Shown: positions 22,944 through 32,419, counted from the stretch's first letter. The stretch is 64,000 nucleotides of DNA from Eutreptiella sp. 'Long Island Sound 2002' (GCA_964036045.1 OZ038378.1:183856944-183920943), one strand, 5' to 3'. Made by a program: numbers and translations. Notes: generated from the letters alone by a model not told the origin.

Positions 22944-23712
22944 TTCTGGTGACCTGGCACCAGTCTAAAAACCCCCAGGATGGTAGCTGTAGGACGGATT
23001 GCCTACACGCACTGCCACGCTCGAAACCAGTCGTGAATCGTCGTGATAGTCGTGCCACCACGTGACTCAGCTCTGCCATCGTGGCCCCCTCTCCGCTCAA
23101 CTCCACCCGTATGGTGCACTCTCTCTCTCCCTCTTCATCCCGTGTCTCCAAGGGCTGAGTGCCGCACCTCAAGTGCGTCCCTCCCCCTTGCAAGCCGTTT
23201 CCTGCTCACAGTGGGCACGTCGTTATACGTTCGGCTCTGGCAAGACGTCGACCTCGCCGTGGCAATCTTCCAGGCCGCTACGCGGGGAGCCGCGACGGGG
23301 ACTGCATTCGACGTATCCGCCGCTCAAGCGTGACGCCTTGTGCAGGGGTATCATCAGTCCTCCGATTCGTCGTCCCAACGTGGGGCCCCTCGCTCCCGTG
23401 CGCCACTAGGGTTGCAGCACCACGCGCCAGCGCGGTGCTCCCCTCGCACCCCCGCCCTGTGTGTCTTGGGACCCCCGCTCACCGACCCGGTCCGCCAGGC
23501 GGCCCCATGTTACTCCGCGCCATCGCGCCATGCTCTTTGTTTTGTCACACTATGGCCACGCTCGTGGTACCCCTTGTTTCTCTCCTGCGCGCCCCATCCG
23601 ACTGGGGCTGCCTATGATGTCAGTGCACCTCCGTTTGCCGACACCTCGATCTGCTCCCCCCCCCAACATATTGCGGCCACAGGCCACCCGCTCTTTTCTC
23701 GCCACAGCTACC
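22944..23712 (+). promoter_or_regulatory. Retrotransposon 5' UTR with pseudoknot and hairpin
   Basis: The first 40 nt can form an H-type pseudoknot. Stem 1 is 22946-22951 with 22958-22963 (CTGGTG/CACCAG). Stem 2 is 22953-22957 with 22975-22979 (CCTGG/CCAGG). The stems abut, and an A-rich loop of 11 nt crosses stem 2. A second hairpin follows at 22988-22993 with 23002-23007 (TGTAGG/CCTACA). Elements of this class usually carry an internal promoter here, and some carry a self-cleaving ribozyme; neither is shown. The frame of ORF1 is open upstream to 23461, so a longer N-terminus cannot be ruled out. Confidence 0.5.
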
Positions 23713-26706
23713 ATGTCAGACCGCTCAACACCGTCCCAGGACACCCCCTCTCCCGCCCCCGACACCGGTCGAGGCGGCGCCATTCGTCAGGGGCCGTTCC
23801 CCATGTTTCTGATGGACATCGCCCAGTCCGACGATGCTGACCGTCTACTGCGAGAACTGGACATGCTGAAGGATGACGCACTGGAAGCGGCAGATACGGC
23901 TATCCAGGCCACCGACCCCGCCCTGGCTGACTTGTGTGATGCCCTGCGATGGACGGCTGCCAACGGCGACATCCAGGCTATTACAGCGGTGACGGGGGTG
24001 TGGACGCCGCGGGGGCTCCTGCTCACAGCCACCGTAACGGTCGCCGCAGGCCCGTCTGACACGAAGGTCATCGAACACGTCCCCCTGTCGCTAGTACAAG
24101 GAGGCCCACTGCTGGAGTATATCTCCAAGGACCCTGAGGCCCTCACAGCGGCTCTCGTCACGCGGTGGAGCCCAAGCCATGCCCCAATTTCGGCGTCACG
24201 CCTCCGCAGCCAAGTCTTCAAGGGCCTGTACACAGCCCGCGAACAGCCACCGCCCGTCGACACTGCCGGCCCTCCGGACATCCAAAGCCAGAAGGTCTCC
24301 CACAAGATCCACAAGCCCATCAGCCAGTTCCTTGCCCCCCACCTCAGACCGTCATGGGACCGCCTCCGCACCCGAGAGGTAGTTGCGACCTTTTGGGCGC
24401 TACCCAACGACGTGCATGCGGTCCTGCAGGCAGCCCACATCCCGACAGCAGACCTCGTCCCGCTGAAGTTCGGGCTCCTAGCGTGGGCCTCCTCCGTCTG
24501 CCTCACAGGACAGTACACGCCAGCCCCCGTTCCCACACCCCCCGCCCTCGCCAACAAGGGCATGTGGACCCCCGAGCAGCTGCGGCCGCTGCTCGAGTGC
24601 TCGATCTTGCCGATCCGCAGCGTGGAGCTGCTGCATCAGATCGAGCAGGCTGGCGAGCACTCCTGGGCCACAGCCCCCACTTTCGCCCTGCTGCAGGCCG
24701 GCATCGCCGACACCGCCAACCCGCCCCCGCTCACGCCGCCCAGCCACGCACCTTACCTCACCAAAGGGCAAGCGGCGCCCAGCCCCGCCGGCACTCTGTT
24801 CGCCACGGCGGCGTTCACCCCAGCGTCAGCCCTGTACAAGGCCCAGGGCAAGCCCACCCCCTCAGGGTCCGAACCATCGCCTTCATCACTGTTGCCCGAG
24901 CAGACAAGGCTTTCTTTCAATCTCCCAGAGCCTGCCTCCCAGGTACCACCGGCTGCCGCAGACCCCACGCCTCCGGAGTCACCGGCCCCGGCCGTCGGGT
25001 CGGCCCCCCCCAGCCCCTCCCAGGTGGGGGAGCCTTTCGTCCCGGACCTGGATGTCACGGCCTACTCCACCGACTACGCTCAATTGCATGACGAGTATGA
25101 GGCCCAACGACGGGAGCTGGCCGTGGCACGGGGCGACCTGGAGTCCCTCACGCGGGATCTGGACGCGGTGCGCACCGAACGGGATAATGCCCAGCAGCAG
25201 GCCCAGCGTTGCGCCGCGGCACAGCGGCAGACCGAAGCCGTTAGGCTCAACAACTTCATCAGGTCGGTACCCCCCCTCCTGTCCATCGCCACCAGACTCC
25301 ACGGCCTCCAGTCCACGCCGCCGGCATTCGCCAACGCCGTGCGCAGTACCGTTCCGGCTTCATTCGAGCTGCCCCCCCCCGGCTCTCAGCAGTTCCTGGT
25401 CCTCGTACCGGTCATCCTCGCCGCAGCAGTTCTCACCTCGCCCCAGGCACCCAACCTTGAGGAATTGGCCGACGTCCTCCGTAGGGCTATGGCCGCGCCA
25501 GGCGCCGTGCCGGTCCCGGAGGCCCCTGCGCGTGCGCCCGAACTGTCGTTCGCAGTCCCGGAACCGGTCCCTAAGCCGAGGGCGGTCTCTGCCTTTCGGG
25601 CACCGGGCGCGACCGCCCAGCCGCCGCCGTCTCTGCCGTCGCCTGCCGATGCCGCCCTGACCGACCTGCTGGAGTGGATCCCGGAGATCCCCAAGGGCTG
25701 TGAGGACGAGGTTGCGCACGCGCTCCACCTCCAGCTCTTCCGCCAGTACGGCGCGAAGGTCAACACCCTCCCGCAGTCGCCGATCCGGGAGCAGTGGGCC
25801 TGGGTCCACAGCCACGCGCCCAGCCTGCCCGGCATCGCGGAAGTCCTGCGCTCCTTCCTCTCCAACCCCCCTGCAGTCCAGCAGGTTTCCGCCAGCCCAG
25901 CCACCTCCCCATCAGAAGCTGCAGCCGCCAACCAGGCACAGGGCGCAGCGAAAAAGAAGGGGTATACACCCCAAAAAATCGATCCGCAAGTTTACTCGAA
26001 AGCCCTGTGGGTCGGCTGGCAAGAAGTCGACGATCCGCCGTCCGGTGAAGTTGATGCAGGACTCCTCGGTGGTATCCTTCGGGATAAATTTGGTGCAGGC
26101 CTTTCCTCCATTACTGAAGAACAATTGAACCATACATCCAAGTTCACGATCGTCGGAATCCGACCAGCAGAGTACGAGCGCGGCATGCGACTGACGAGGC
26201 AACACACGGCTCGTGGCTGGCGAGTGACGTGGGCCGAATCGAAGAAGCAACCGTTTACGCCCTGGGTGCCTGACCCTGACCGAGACCGTCCGCCCCGGAA
26301 GACTCATCGGGGAAGCCGCGGGAAGCAGCGCCGTCCACGGGACCCTGACGATCAGGTGGACCTTACGGCAACGTCGGGATCGGACGGAGAACCAGACTCC
26401 AAATATCAGCGCAGATACAGCCCCCGCCGCTCGGACCGGTCCCCGTCCCGCCGCCGCAGCCCAGGCCATCGCCGCGACAGCCCGCCGCCGAGGCGTCGCA
26501 GCGCGTACCGCGATGAGCCACAAGCGCTTTCCAGCCGCCACGACCACCATGCAGCAGCCCCCCTCCTGCCCTACCCGTACTCGGGGGACCCCCACGACCC
26601 CCGAGTGGCCATGGCCCACAACCCCTACGCTCCCCCGCCCTGGAGCCCCCCAGCCGATCCCCACCGCTACCAGCCGTACTTCGGTCGGCGTCCGCGGGAC
26701 CGGTAA
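23713..26706 (+). CDS. Retrotransposon ORF1 protein (RNA-binding, coiled coil and Arg/Ser-rich tail)
   Basis: 997 residues from an ATG in good eukaryotic context (ACCATGT). Another in-frame ATG lies upstream at 23530. ORF1 proteins of non-LTR elements coat the element RNA and bring it to the nucleus. A Pro/Ala-rich N-terminal half is followed by a predicted coiled coil at about residues 450-515 (alternating Glu, Arg, Leu, Gln). A more conserved-looking globular stretch lies at about 745-865. The tail at about 852-935 is rich in Arg, Ser and Pro with SPRR and SRRRSP motifs, like an RS domain, and is the likely RNA-binding part. I see no CCHC zinc knuckle and no RRM. It is long for an ORF1 protein. 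The stop codon is 8 nt before the ORF2 ATG. Confidence 0.8.
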   Translation: MSDRSTPSQDTPSPAPDTGRGGAIRQGPFPMFLMDIAQSDDADRLLRELDMLKDDALEAADTAIQATDPALADLCDALRWTAANGDIQAITAVTGVWTPRGLLLTATVTVAAGPSDTKVIEHVPLSLVQGGPLLEYISKDPEALTAALVTRWSPSHAPISASRLRSQVFKGLYTAREQPPPVDTAGPPDIQSQKVSHKIHKPISQFLAPHLRPSWDRLRTREVVATFWALPNDVHAVLQAAHIPTADLVPLKFGLLAWASSVCLTGQYTPAPVPTPPALANKGMWTPEQLRPLLECSILPIRSVELLHQIEQAGEHSWATAPTFALLQAGIADTANPPPLTPPSHAPYLTKGQAAPSPAGTLFATAAFTPASALYKAQGKPTPSGSEPSPSSLLPEQTRLSFNLPEPASQVPPAAADPTPPESPAPAVGSAPPSPSQVGEPFVPDLDVTAYSTDYAQLHDEYEAQRRELAVARGDLESLTRDLDAVRTERDNAQQQAQRCAAAQRQTEAVRLNNFIRSVPPLLSIATRLHGLQSTPPAFANAVRSTVPASFELPPPGSQQFLVLVPVILAAAVLTSPQAPNLEELADVLRRAMAAPGAVPVPEAPARAPELSFAVPEPVPKPRAVSAFRAPGATAQPPPSLPSPADAALTDLLEWIPEIPKGCEDEVAHALHLQLFRQYGAKVNTLPQSPIREQWAWVHSHAPSLPGIAEVLRSFLSNPPAVQQVSASPATSPSEAAAANQAQGAAKKKGYTPQKIDPQVYSKALWVGWQEVDDPPSGEVDAGLLGGILRDKFGAGLSSITEEQLNHTSKFTIVGIRPAEYERGMRLTRQHTARGWRVTWAESKKQPFTPWVPDPDRDRPPRKTHRGSRGKQRRPRDPDDQVDLTATSGSDGEPDSKYQRRYSPRRSDRSPSRRRSPGHRRDSPPPRRRSAYRDEPQALSSRHDHHAAAPLLPYPYSGDPHDPRVAMAHNPYAPPPWSPPADPHRYQPYFGRRPRDR

Positions 26707-26714
26707 CCCGGGAC

Positions 26715-29700
26715 ATGGCGGGGCGCAACGAGGACATCCCTGCCGCCGTGTCTCAGCTCCGCCACTCCCACCTCGACGGCGTCCCCCATGTCCGGGACCT
26801 GCACCTGGGCGCATACACTCCCAGCCCCCCCCCCAGAGAGTGGGGCCTGGTACCGGTACCGGCCTCGGGCACTGCCCAGTTCATCACGCCCCCCTATGCC
26901 CTCGAAATGTGCCTGCACCTGCCGGTGGGTGTGCACTACTACCGGGCGTGCAGCGGAGCGGACCCCTGGCCCCGTAACGTTCTGTCGTTAGTGGGCGCCG
27001 TGCACTGTGTGCAGGTGACGGGCTCCCATCAGTTGCAGCTCTGCCACAAGGGCCTGCCACCCACCTCCTTCATCTTGCCCGAGCATCACCACGTGGTCCT
27101 CCCACAATCCCTACACAGCCGCGTCTCCATCACAGCCACAGGCCTCACCCGGGCCAGTGTCTTGGCGATGGCGGCCACGTACCACCACCGGCACCTCCGC
27201 AAGTGGGTGCGAGGCCTACCTTGCGCCCTCCCCGCAGCCGTGGACCGCAAGCTAACCCAGCACTCCACCGCCGCCGGCTCCTGCCCCGGTCCCCCCCCCA
27301 CCGGCCACGTGTCGCCCCGCCCAGACGTGATGACCCTCAACGTGCAGATGTCCCTGCGACCCAAGCTCCGCGCCCTGGACGTCCTGGTGCGCGAGTGCCA
27401 GTACCCGCTAACCCTGCATGTTCAAGAAGCGGGGCCCCTGATCATCCAACGGGTGCACCCCCTATACCACACCATCCAGGCACCTGCAAGAATAGCTGGG
27501 GGATGTGCCACCCTCCTCTACAGGACCCCGGACCTGGTCGTGACCGGCCACAGCGCCCACCCGTCGGGACGAGCCCTCGTCACGCACTTCACCATGGCTG
27601 GCGTGACCCACTGCCACGCCAACGTGTATTTCCCCGCCGACGGGAACCTCGACACCCTCCAAGAAATCCTGGATTGGGTGTACCCGTACCTCCTCCTCAC
27701 CCCGGCTAGAGTGGTTGTCATGACAAGGGACCTGAACGCCAACTGCCGCTGGGTCTCGCACCTCCCTGTCTCCCCTGCCTCCCTCTGTGACCTCGTCCTC
27801 CCCACGCTCACGCGCCTTGGGATGCGCCGTCTACGCCCCCTTGCGGAGGCCCCCACGTGGGTGAGCCCGCAAGGTTTCGCCGGTGCCCTGGACCACATCT
27901 TCCTCCGCACCCCTTCGGAAGCAGCCCACACCACGGAGGTGCGCTCCGATTCCAGTTTCCCATCTGACCACCTACCCGTGACTGCCACCCTCCATGACCT
28001 CCCGCCAGCGCCCCAATTGGTATGCCCTTCGAAAAAGGGCCGCTTCCCCATCCCGCGGGAACCCCTCGCCAGCCAGCTCCGCACCCTCAACGACACCTTT
28101 CGGGCCGAACTCGCTACGCCGCCCCCGGGCGCGCCCGAAGCGCAGCCACGCTATACCGAGGTGACCTCAGCGCTATACACCGCAGCTACGGCTGCCTACG
28201 GGCCCCCCGTCCCCAGCCAGCCGGTACCGTCGACGGTACGTGTCCACGTCACCAACCTTCAACGCTACACGCTCGCCTACCCGGATTGGGCGTCCCAATC
28301 GTCACACCTCGTGGAGGTCGCCCGCCTCAAAGAACGCATCCGAGCGGCCTGGGACGTTCTCCTTCTAGAGAAGGATGTAGGGCTGGCGCCCCTACCCGCT
28401 GCCCCTGGCCAACCCACCAAAGTGGACTACCGCCGCACGTTGGGGGCGCGCTACGTACCCCCAGCGGATCCGGTCTACGTGGTGGGCGTCCCAGTACCTC
28501 TTCATCAACAAGCCGCCGTTGCGTTGGACCAGCTGCGCCAAAGGCACCTTGCCCCTCTTGAGGCGCTCTCACTCGCGCGCGTCCGGACCATCACGGGATG
28601 GGAGGAAAGGCCGCTCGGCCCACCACCCAACGCCACCACCGCAAACTTGCGGGCCATCATCCGCCGGGCGGCAGCCACTGTGCCGTACCAAGACTTACTG
28701 GAGTACCGGCTGTTCGGACAATTGGAGGATGCCCAGTTTGCGGCGATCGTGAGCCTGATCAACAGTATTCTCCGTGGGGTGCCCGTGCCCCAGGCACACT
28801 CTGCAGACTTCATCAACCTTCCGAAAAAGACGCCGCACGGCCCCATTGCAAACGGCAGACCGCTGACCAATCTGGCCACGATATGGAAACTCACGGCTGC
28901 CCTCATCAAAGACCACTACCAGCCCCGCCTGGTTCAGAACGGCATCCTGCCGCCCTACCAGTTCGGGATGTCCCCGCACTGCTCCTCCGTGGAGCTACTC
29001 CGCGTCCTACACGATGTATGGTGGGACCGCTGGCGCAGACGCCTCGAAGCGTGGGTCCTGTCGGACGATGTCCGCCACGCGTATGGCTCCATCAACCACA
29101 CCACCGAGTACGCCGTCCTCACCGCCGCAGGGATCTCCCCAGCCGACGCCGCGACCCTTCAGCACCATGACCGCGCCCTTGAGGTGCACATGGGGGGAGC
29201 TGACGGACGCTCTCCGTCTTCCACCCGGCTGGGGGCCGGCACGGGGCAAGGATGCCCCGTGTCCGGCATGAAGTACTGCATATATGGCGAAGTTCGGGGA
29301 CACGAAGCCTGCCGTTCCGTCCCCCCCACCGACACCCCCGCGGGCCCGCTGAACCGGGTTCTCCTGATGGATGACACCCAGTGGCTGCCCGGCGACCGTT
29401 GCCATTTGCCCGCCCTCGCCAGCGGCATTGAGAGAGCGGGCCGCCTCACCAACCTCCACTCAGACCCAACAAAAACGGTCTTGATCGGCACCGACATGCG
29501 CGATGGTCAGGTCTATTTCCTCAACGACACGGTATACCTCAATGGTCACCCCGTGCGATGTGCCACGAGCCGGGACTACGTCCGCGTCCTTGGCCGCCAT
29601 GCCCTTCCCCACCTCTTCCATCCCGTCGACTCCCGGCGCCTGTTCTCGGGCGCCCGCGCTGCGTGCCGGGCGCTCCGCGCCCCACGACTCCCCGCCCACT

Positions 29701-32009
29701 ACCCCCTCGCCATGTATACTGCCAAGTGTCATGGGACGGTCAACTGGTTTACCAGTGTCCGCCCCCCCTCCTACGGGGCCCTGCGCGTGCTGGACGCCAT
29801 GACCGCCTCGGCCATGCGCGCCACCGCTGGGTGGACCCTCTCCGCCTCTGCTCACTTCCTCCGTGAGGTCCCCGAAGGGGGAGTCGGTATACCCCCGGCA
29901 CCGGTCGTTGGGTTTACTAACTTCTTCGGCGTCTACGTCCGACACCTGAACCACCCCAACTCCCTGGTCTGCCGGTCCACGCGCCACGGGCTCCTCACTG
30001 CCCTCTGGCGGTTCCATCCTTCCCAGCCCTGCCTCACCCCGGAGCTCGGACTCCGGTGCACCGCACACCCCACAGACCACGATCTATTTGTTGCCCTGTG
30101 CCACCGGTGCGACATCGCCATCCACTTACCCCCTGACAGCCATCTGCCACACCACACCCCCCATGTGCTGGCCCTGTCGTCACCCGGACTTGAGGTCCAG
30201 GACACCCACGCGTGGATGCTTGCGGGCCATCGCAGTACAGAGGACGCGCGACGCAAGGGGTGGCCCCGGGCCTCGCCCCGCCCCACTCCGCCGGCCGGCA
30301 CCGTCCCCCCGGTTAGACGCTGCCAAGCGGTGACTGCGACCGTCCCCACGTTCTCCTGGCTCCCTGAGAACTATGGGATCCTCCACGACGCGTCGTGGTG
30401 CCCGAAGACCCGGCGCTGCGGCGGGGCAGTGGCGGTGTTCTGCCCCGTCACCCTCCGGTACCAGGTGTACCCCGTCCCCATCCCCTTGAGGCTGGACAAC
30501 GCCTACACGGCGGAGCTGTACACGGCATGGGTGGCCCTCACCGCCAAGGGGCCCTCAGCCGACCCTGCCATCGGCTTCCGATCCGGTGCGTGGCACTTCG
30601 CGGACTGCAAAGGGTACATCACGGCGCAGGAAGGGCGCCGCGAGCCGGAAGACTCGCTGCAGGGAGATCTCATAAGATCGTGTCGCGGCATGGCCCACGG
30701 TCATGCCCCTCCCCATCACCTCTATTCCCATATCGCCGGCACCTGGCTCGATACCCTGCTGGACCGGGTGGACGAAGCGGCAGGGCAAGCTGCGGACAAT
30801 TGCCCGGACGCCGTGGGATGGCTCGGCCCCCTACAGAAACCCCGCGTCTGCTTCTCCCACGCGGGCCTCCAGGTCCACGACGCCGTGCCCCACGCGCGCC
30901 GCGCCTTGCTCGCCTCCCACCACGCCTTCTCTGCGTCCCCCCCGCCACAACGCCTCCCCGACCTCAACGAGTACGCCAACATCGTCAGCCACGGTCTCGT
31001 CACATGGGGGGACCACCTCACGGTCACCGGCATCCGCCTCTCCCTGTTCCCCCCAAGAGATACGTCCTGCCCCCTCTGCACCATGCCCGCCTCCGGGGAC
31101 CATATCCTCTCGTGCCCGCTAGACCCGCTCATCCGCGCCCACTACCATCGGTGGCTTGCGGCCCGACTCTCTCAGAGGTGCCATGCCTGGCGCCACTGTA
31201 CGCCCACTGCCTGGGGCACCCTCGTCCTTTGGGGGGACGAGCCGTTCATACTGGCTGTGGATGGCTCCCCGGCCCACCACACCGTCGCAACCTACACTGT
31301 TGGTCGTCTCGGAGCCATCTCCACGCCACACAGGGATGCCCTGCTGCACAGAGGTCTGCGTCCTGCGCGTCTCCGTCGCCTACTCTGCGATGTCGTTCTC
31401 ACTACCGTTCTCCTACATAAGCGGCACGCGGTGCCCGTTCTACCTCTTGCCGACCACCTCTCTCCCCTACCGCGGGCCCCTGTTAACCAGTCCCTCGCCA
31501 ATGACCCACCGCCAGAGTGGTATCACGTAGCCAACTGGGCCCCAACGCCCGGCTCAGGCAGGTGGCCGGCCTGGGACGTCCTCCTAGGACTCTGGCTATC
31601 AGGGGACCTCCTCCTGGCCCCTAAGGTGAAGTCCGCCATCTCCACCCGGAACAAGCGCAGTCCGTACCGCGTCCTGTATGTGTACATCGAGAAGAACCAG
31701 ATGTCGCCGGCCGTGCGGCAGGAGATTGAGCTGGAAGCCCATGACGTGATCATCTTGGACAGTCTCGGACGGCACGGGCTTGCCCCCCATCTCCCGGATC
31801 GACGCCGCCTCTGGGCCATCCATTACGGTGGCAATGGACGGAGCCTGGAGGCCGGCCTCTGTGGAGATGTGATCCCCTCGTGGTGTGCCGCACTACATTC
31901 CGCGTTTTCGGCCATCCTCACTGCGGCTTCCCAAGGACCCCGCACGGTCTTTAAGGACATGCAGGTGGCCATGGGTCGGCCCGCCCCGTGGCCCTGTCCC
32001 CGCCCGTGA
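26715..32009 (+). CDS. Retrotransposon ORF2: AP endonuclease, reverse transcriptase, RNase H and CCHC finger
   Basis: 1764 residues without interruption; the enzyme nicks the target and reverse-transcribes element RNA there. An N-terminal extension of about 205 residues precedes the endonuclease (about 206-425), which has catalytic Glu238 (HVQEAG), Asp339 and Asn341 (RDLNAN) and SDH at 417-419. The reverse transcriptase has motif A Asp785 (SDDVRHAYGSI), motif B TGQGCPVSG near 843 and motif C MDD at 885-887. RNase H is visible as Asp1225 (HDAS), Glu1267 (YTAELYTAW), Asp1297 (FADCKGY), His about 1339 and Asp1353. A C-terminal CX2CX7HX3C finger lies at 1452-1467. All key residues are present. 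The start is the first ATG after the ORF1 stop, suggesting termination-reinitiation. RNase H plus AP endonuclease points to an I-like group; the exact clade cannot be set by eye. Confidence 0.95.
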   Translation: MAGRNEDIPAAVSQLRHSHLDGVPHVRDLHLGAYTPSPPPREWGLVPVPASGTAQFITPPYALEMCLHLPVGVHYYRACSGADPWPRNVLSLVGAVHCVQVTGSHQLQLCHKGLPPTSFILPEHHHVVLPQSLHSRVSITATGLTRASVLAMAATYHHRHLRKWVRGLPCALPAAVDRKLTQHSTAAGSCPGPPPTGHVSPRPDVMTLNVQMSLRPKLRALDVLVRECQYPLTLHVQEAGPLIIQRVHPLYHTIQAPARIAGGCATLLYRTPDLVVTGHSAHPSGRALVTHFTMAGVTHCHANVYFPADGNLDTLQEILDWVYPYLLLTPARVVVMTRDLNANCRWVSHLPVSPASLCDLVLPTLTRLGMRRLRPLAEAPTWVSPQGFAGALDHIFLRTPSEAAHTTEVRSDSSFPSDHLPVTATLHDLPPAPQLVCPSKKGRFPIPREPLASQLRTLNDTFRAELATPPPGAPEAQPRYTEVTSALYTAATAAYGPPVPSQPVPSTVRVHVTNLQRYTLAYPDWASQSSHLVEVARLKERIRAAWDVLLLEKDVGLAPLPAAPGQPTKVDYRRTLGARYVPPADPVYVVGVPVPLHQQAAVALDQLRQRHLAPLEALSLARVRTITGWEERPLGPPPNATTANLRAIIRRAAATVPYQDLLEYRLFGQLEDAQFAAIVSLINSILRGVPVPQAHSADFINLPKKTPHGPIANGRPLTNLATIWKLTAALIKDHYQPRLVQNGILPPYQFGMSPHCSSVELLRVLHDVWWDRWRRRLEAWVLSDDVRHAYGSINHTTEYAVLTAAGISPADAATLQHHDRALEVHMGGADGRSPSSTRLGAGTGQGCPVSGMKYCIYGEVRGHEACRSVPPTDTPAGPLNRVLLMDDTQWLPGDRCHLPALASGIERAGRLTNLHSDPTKTVLIGTDMRDGQVYFLNDTVYLNGHPVRCATSRDYVRVLGRHALPHLFHPVDSRRLFSGARAACRALRAPRLPAHYPLAMYTAKCHGTVNWFTSVRPPSYGALRVLDAMTASAMRATAGWTLSASAHFLREVPEGGVGIPPAPVVGFTNFFGVYVRHLNHPNSLVCRSTRHGLLTALWRFHPSQPCLTPELGLRCTAHPTDHDLFVALCHRCDIAIHLPPDSHLPHHTPHVLALSSPGLEVQDTHAWMLAGHRSTEDARRKGWPRASPRPTPPAGTVPPVRRCQAVTATVPTFSWLPENYGILHDASWCPKTRRCGGAVAVFCPVTLRYQVYPVPIPLRLDNAYTAELYTAWVALTAKGPSADPAIGFRSGAWHFADCKGYITAQEGRREPEDSLQGDLIRSCRGMAHGHAPPHHLYSHIAGTWLDTLLDRVDEAAGQAADNCPDAVGWLGPLQKPRVCFSHAGLQVHDAVPHARRALLASHHAFSASPPPQRLPDLNEYANIVSHGLVTWGDHLTVTGIRLSLFPPRDTSCPLCTMPASGDHILSCPLDPLIRAHYHRWLAARLSQRCHAWRHCTPTAWGTLVLWGDEPFILAVDGSPAHHTVATYTVGRLGAISTPHRDALLHRGLRPARLRRLLCDVVLTTVLLHKRHAVPVLPLADHLSPLPRAPVNQSLANDPPPEWYHVANWAPTPGSGRWPAWDVLLGLWLSGDLLLAPKVKSAISTRNKRSPYRVLYVYIEKNQMSPAVRQEIELEAHDVIILDSLGRHGLAPHLPDRRRLWAIHYGGNGRSLEAGLCGDVIPSWCAALHSAFSAILTAASQGPRTVFKDMQVAMGRPAPWPCPRP

Positions 32010-32419
32010 CCCGTCCTCGACCTCACGCGCCCGGACCGCTCCGGTGCTGCGCGCAGTCGTGCCGGACCGCGCTCCTTGTCTGGCGGCGTTCTAAGTCGGA
32101 GGTGATGCCCCGGGAGACCCACATCTTCCGTGCCCGTTGATCTTGGAACGCTTACTCGGGTGGATCCAGGACAGTTCGGAGCGGTTGGTGGCCGGGACCG
32201 GAGAGCAGATCGAGCCGTAGCGTTGTCGTACACCGACGTTGTGACCCAGACGGCCTGCTGGGAGGAGCGTTCTCAGGTGTGCGACGAGATTCGTCTTGCT
32301 CTAGCGGAGGTAAGACGGAGGACTCCCTCGGCAGAGCCTGCGTTTGGCCCCCGAGGGACGACGCCAAGGCTCACCGTACGTGGGACCGCGGCAGGCGCTC
32401 CTCCTCCTCCTCCTCCTCC
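32010..32419 (+). other. Retrotransposon 3' UTR and (TCC)n tail
   Basis: About 390 bp after the ORF2 stop, ending in six or seven TCC repeats (32400-32418), followed directly by a satellite unit. Short microsatellite tails instead of poly(A) are known in several RNase-H-bearing non-LTR lineages. The 3' UTR is presumably the region recognised by the reverse transcriptase. Confidence 0.75.

Larger units (their letters stand above)
22944..32419 (+). mobile_element. Full-length non-LTR retrotransposon (AP-endonuclease type with RNase H), inserted in the 47-bp satellite
   Basis: The 47-bp array stops abruptly after CCACTGCCCACTG at 22943 and resumes with CTTCAGGGCAGTGAGG at 32424, after a (TCC)n tail. 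Intact array units elsewhere (about 18090, 19590, 22565, 32845) read straight through this junction, so the empty site is visible. The element has a structured 5' UTR of about 770 bp, ORF1, ORF2 and a 3' UTR of about 400 bp. It has no long terminal repeats. Any target-site duplication is at most about 6 bp (CACTG or CCACTG) and is blurred by the repeat itself. Both ORFs are open and all catalytic motifs are present, so it could be a recent and possibly active copy. Exact ends are uncertain by a few bases. Confidence 0.92.

Noticed and set aside
22944-23040. Hammerhead or HDV-like ribozyme at the element 5' end
   Set aside because: CTGGTGA and CGAAAC words are present, but the conserved CTGATGA core and full helix set are not. 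Only the simpler pseudoknot is supported.
22944-32419. LTR retrotransposon or endogenous virus
   Set aside because: No terminal repeats, no protease or integrase. The RT has non-LTR motifs and an AP endonuclease.
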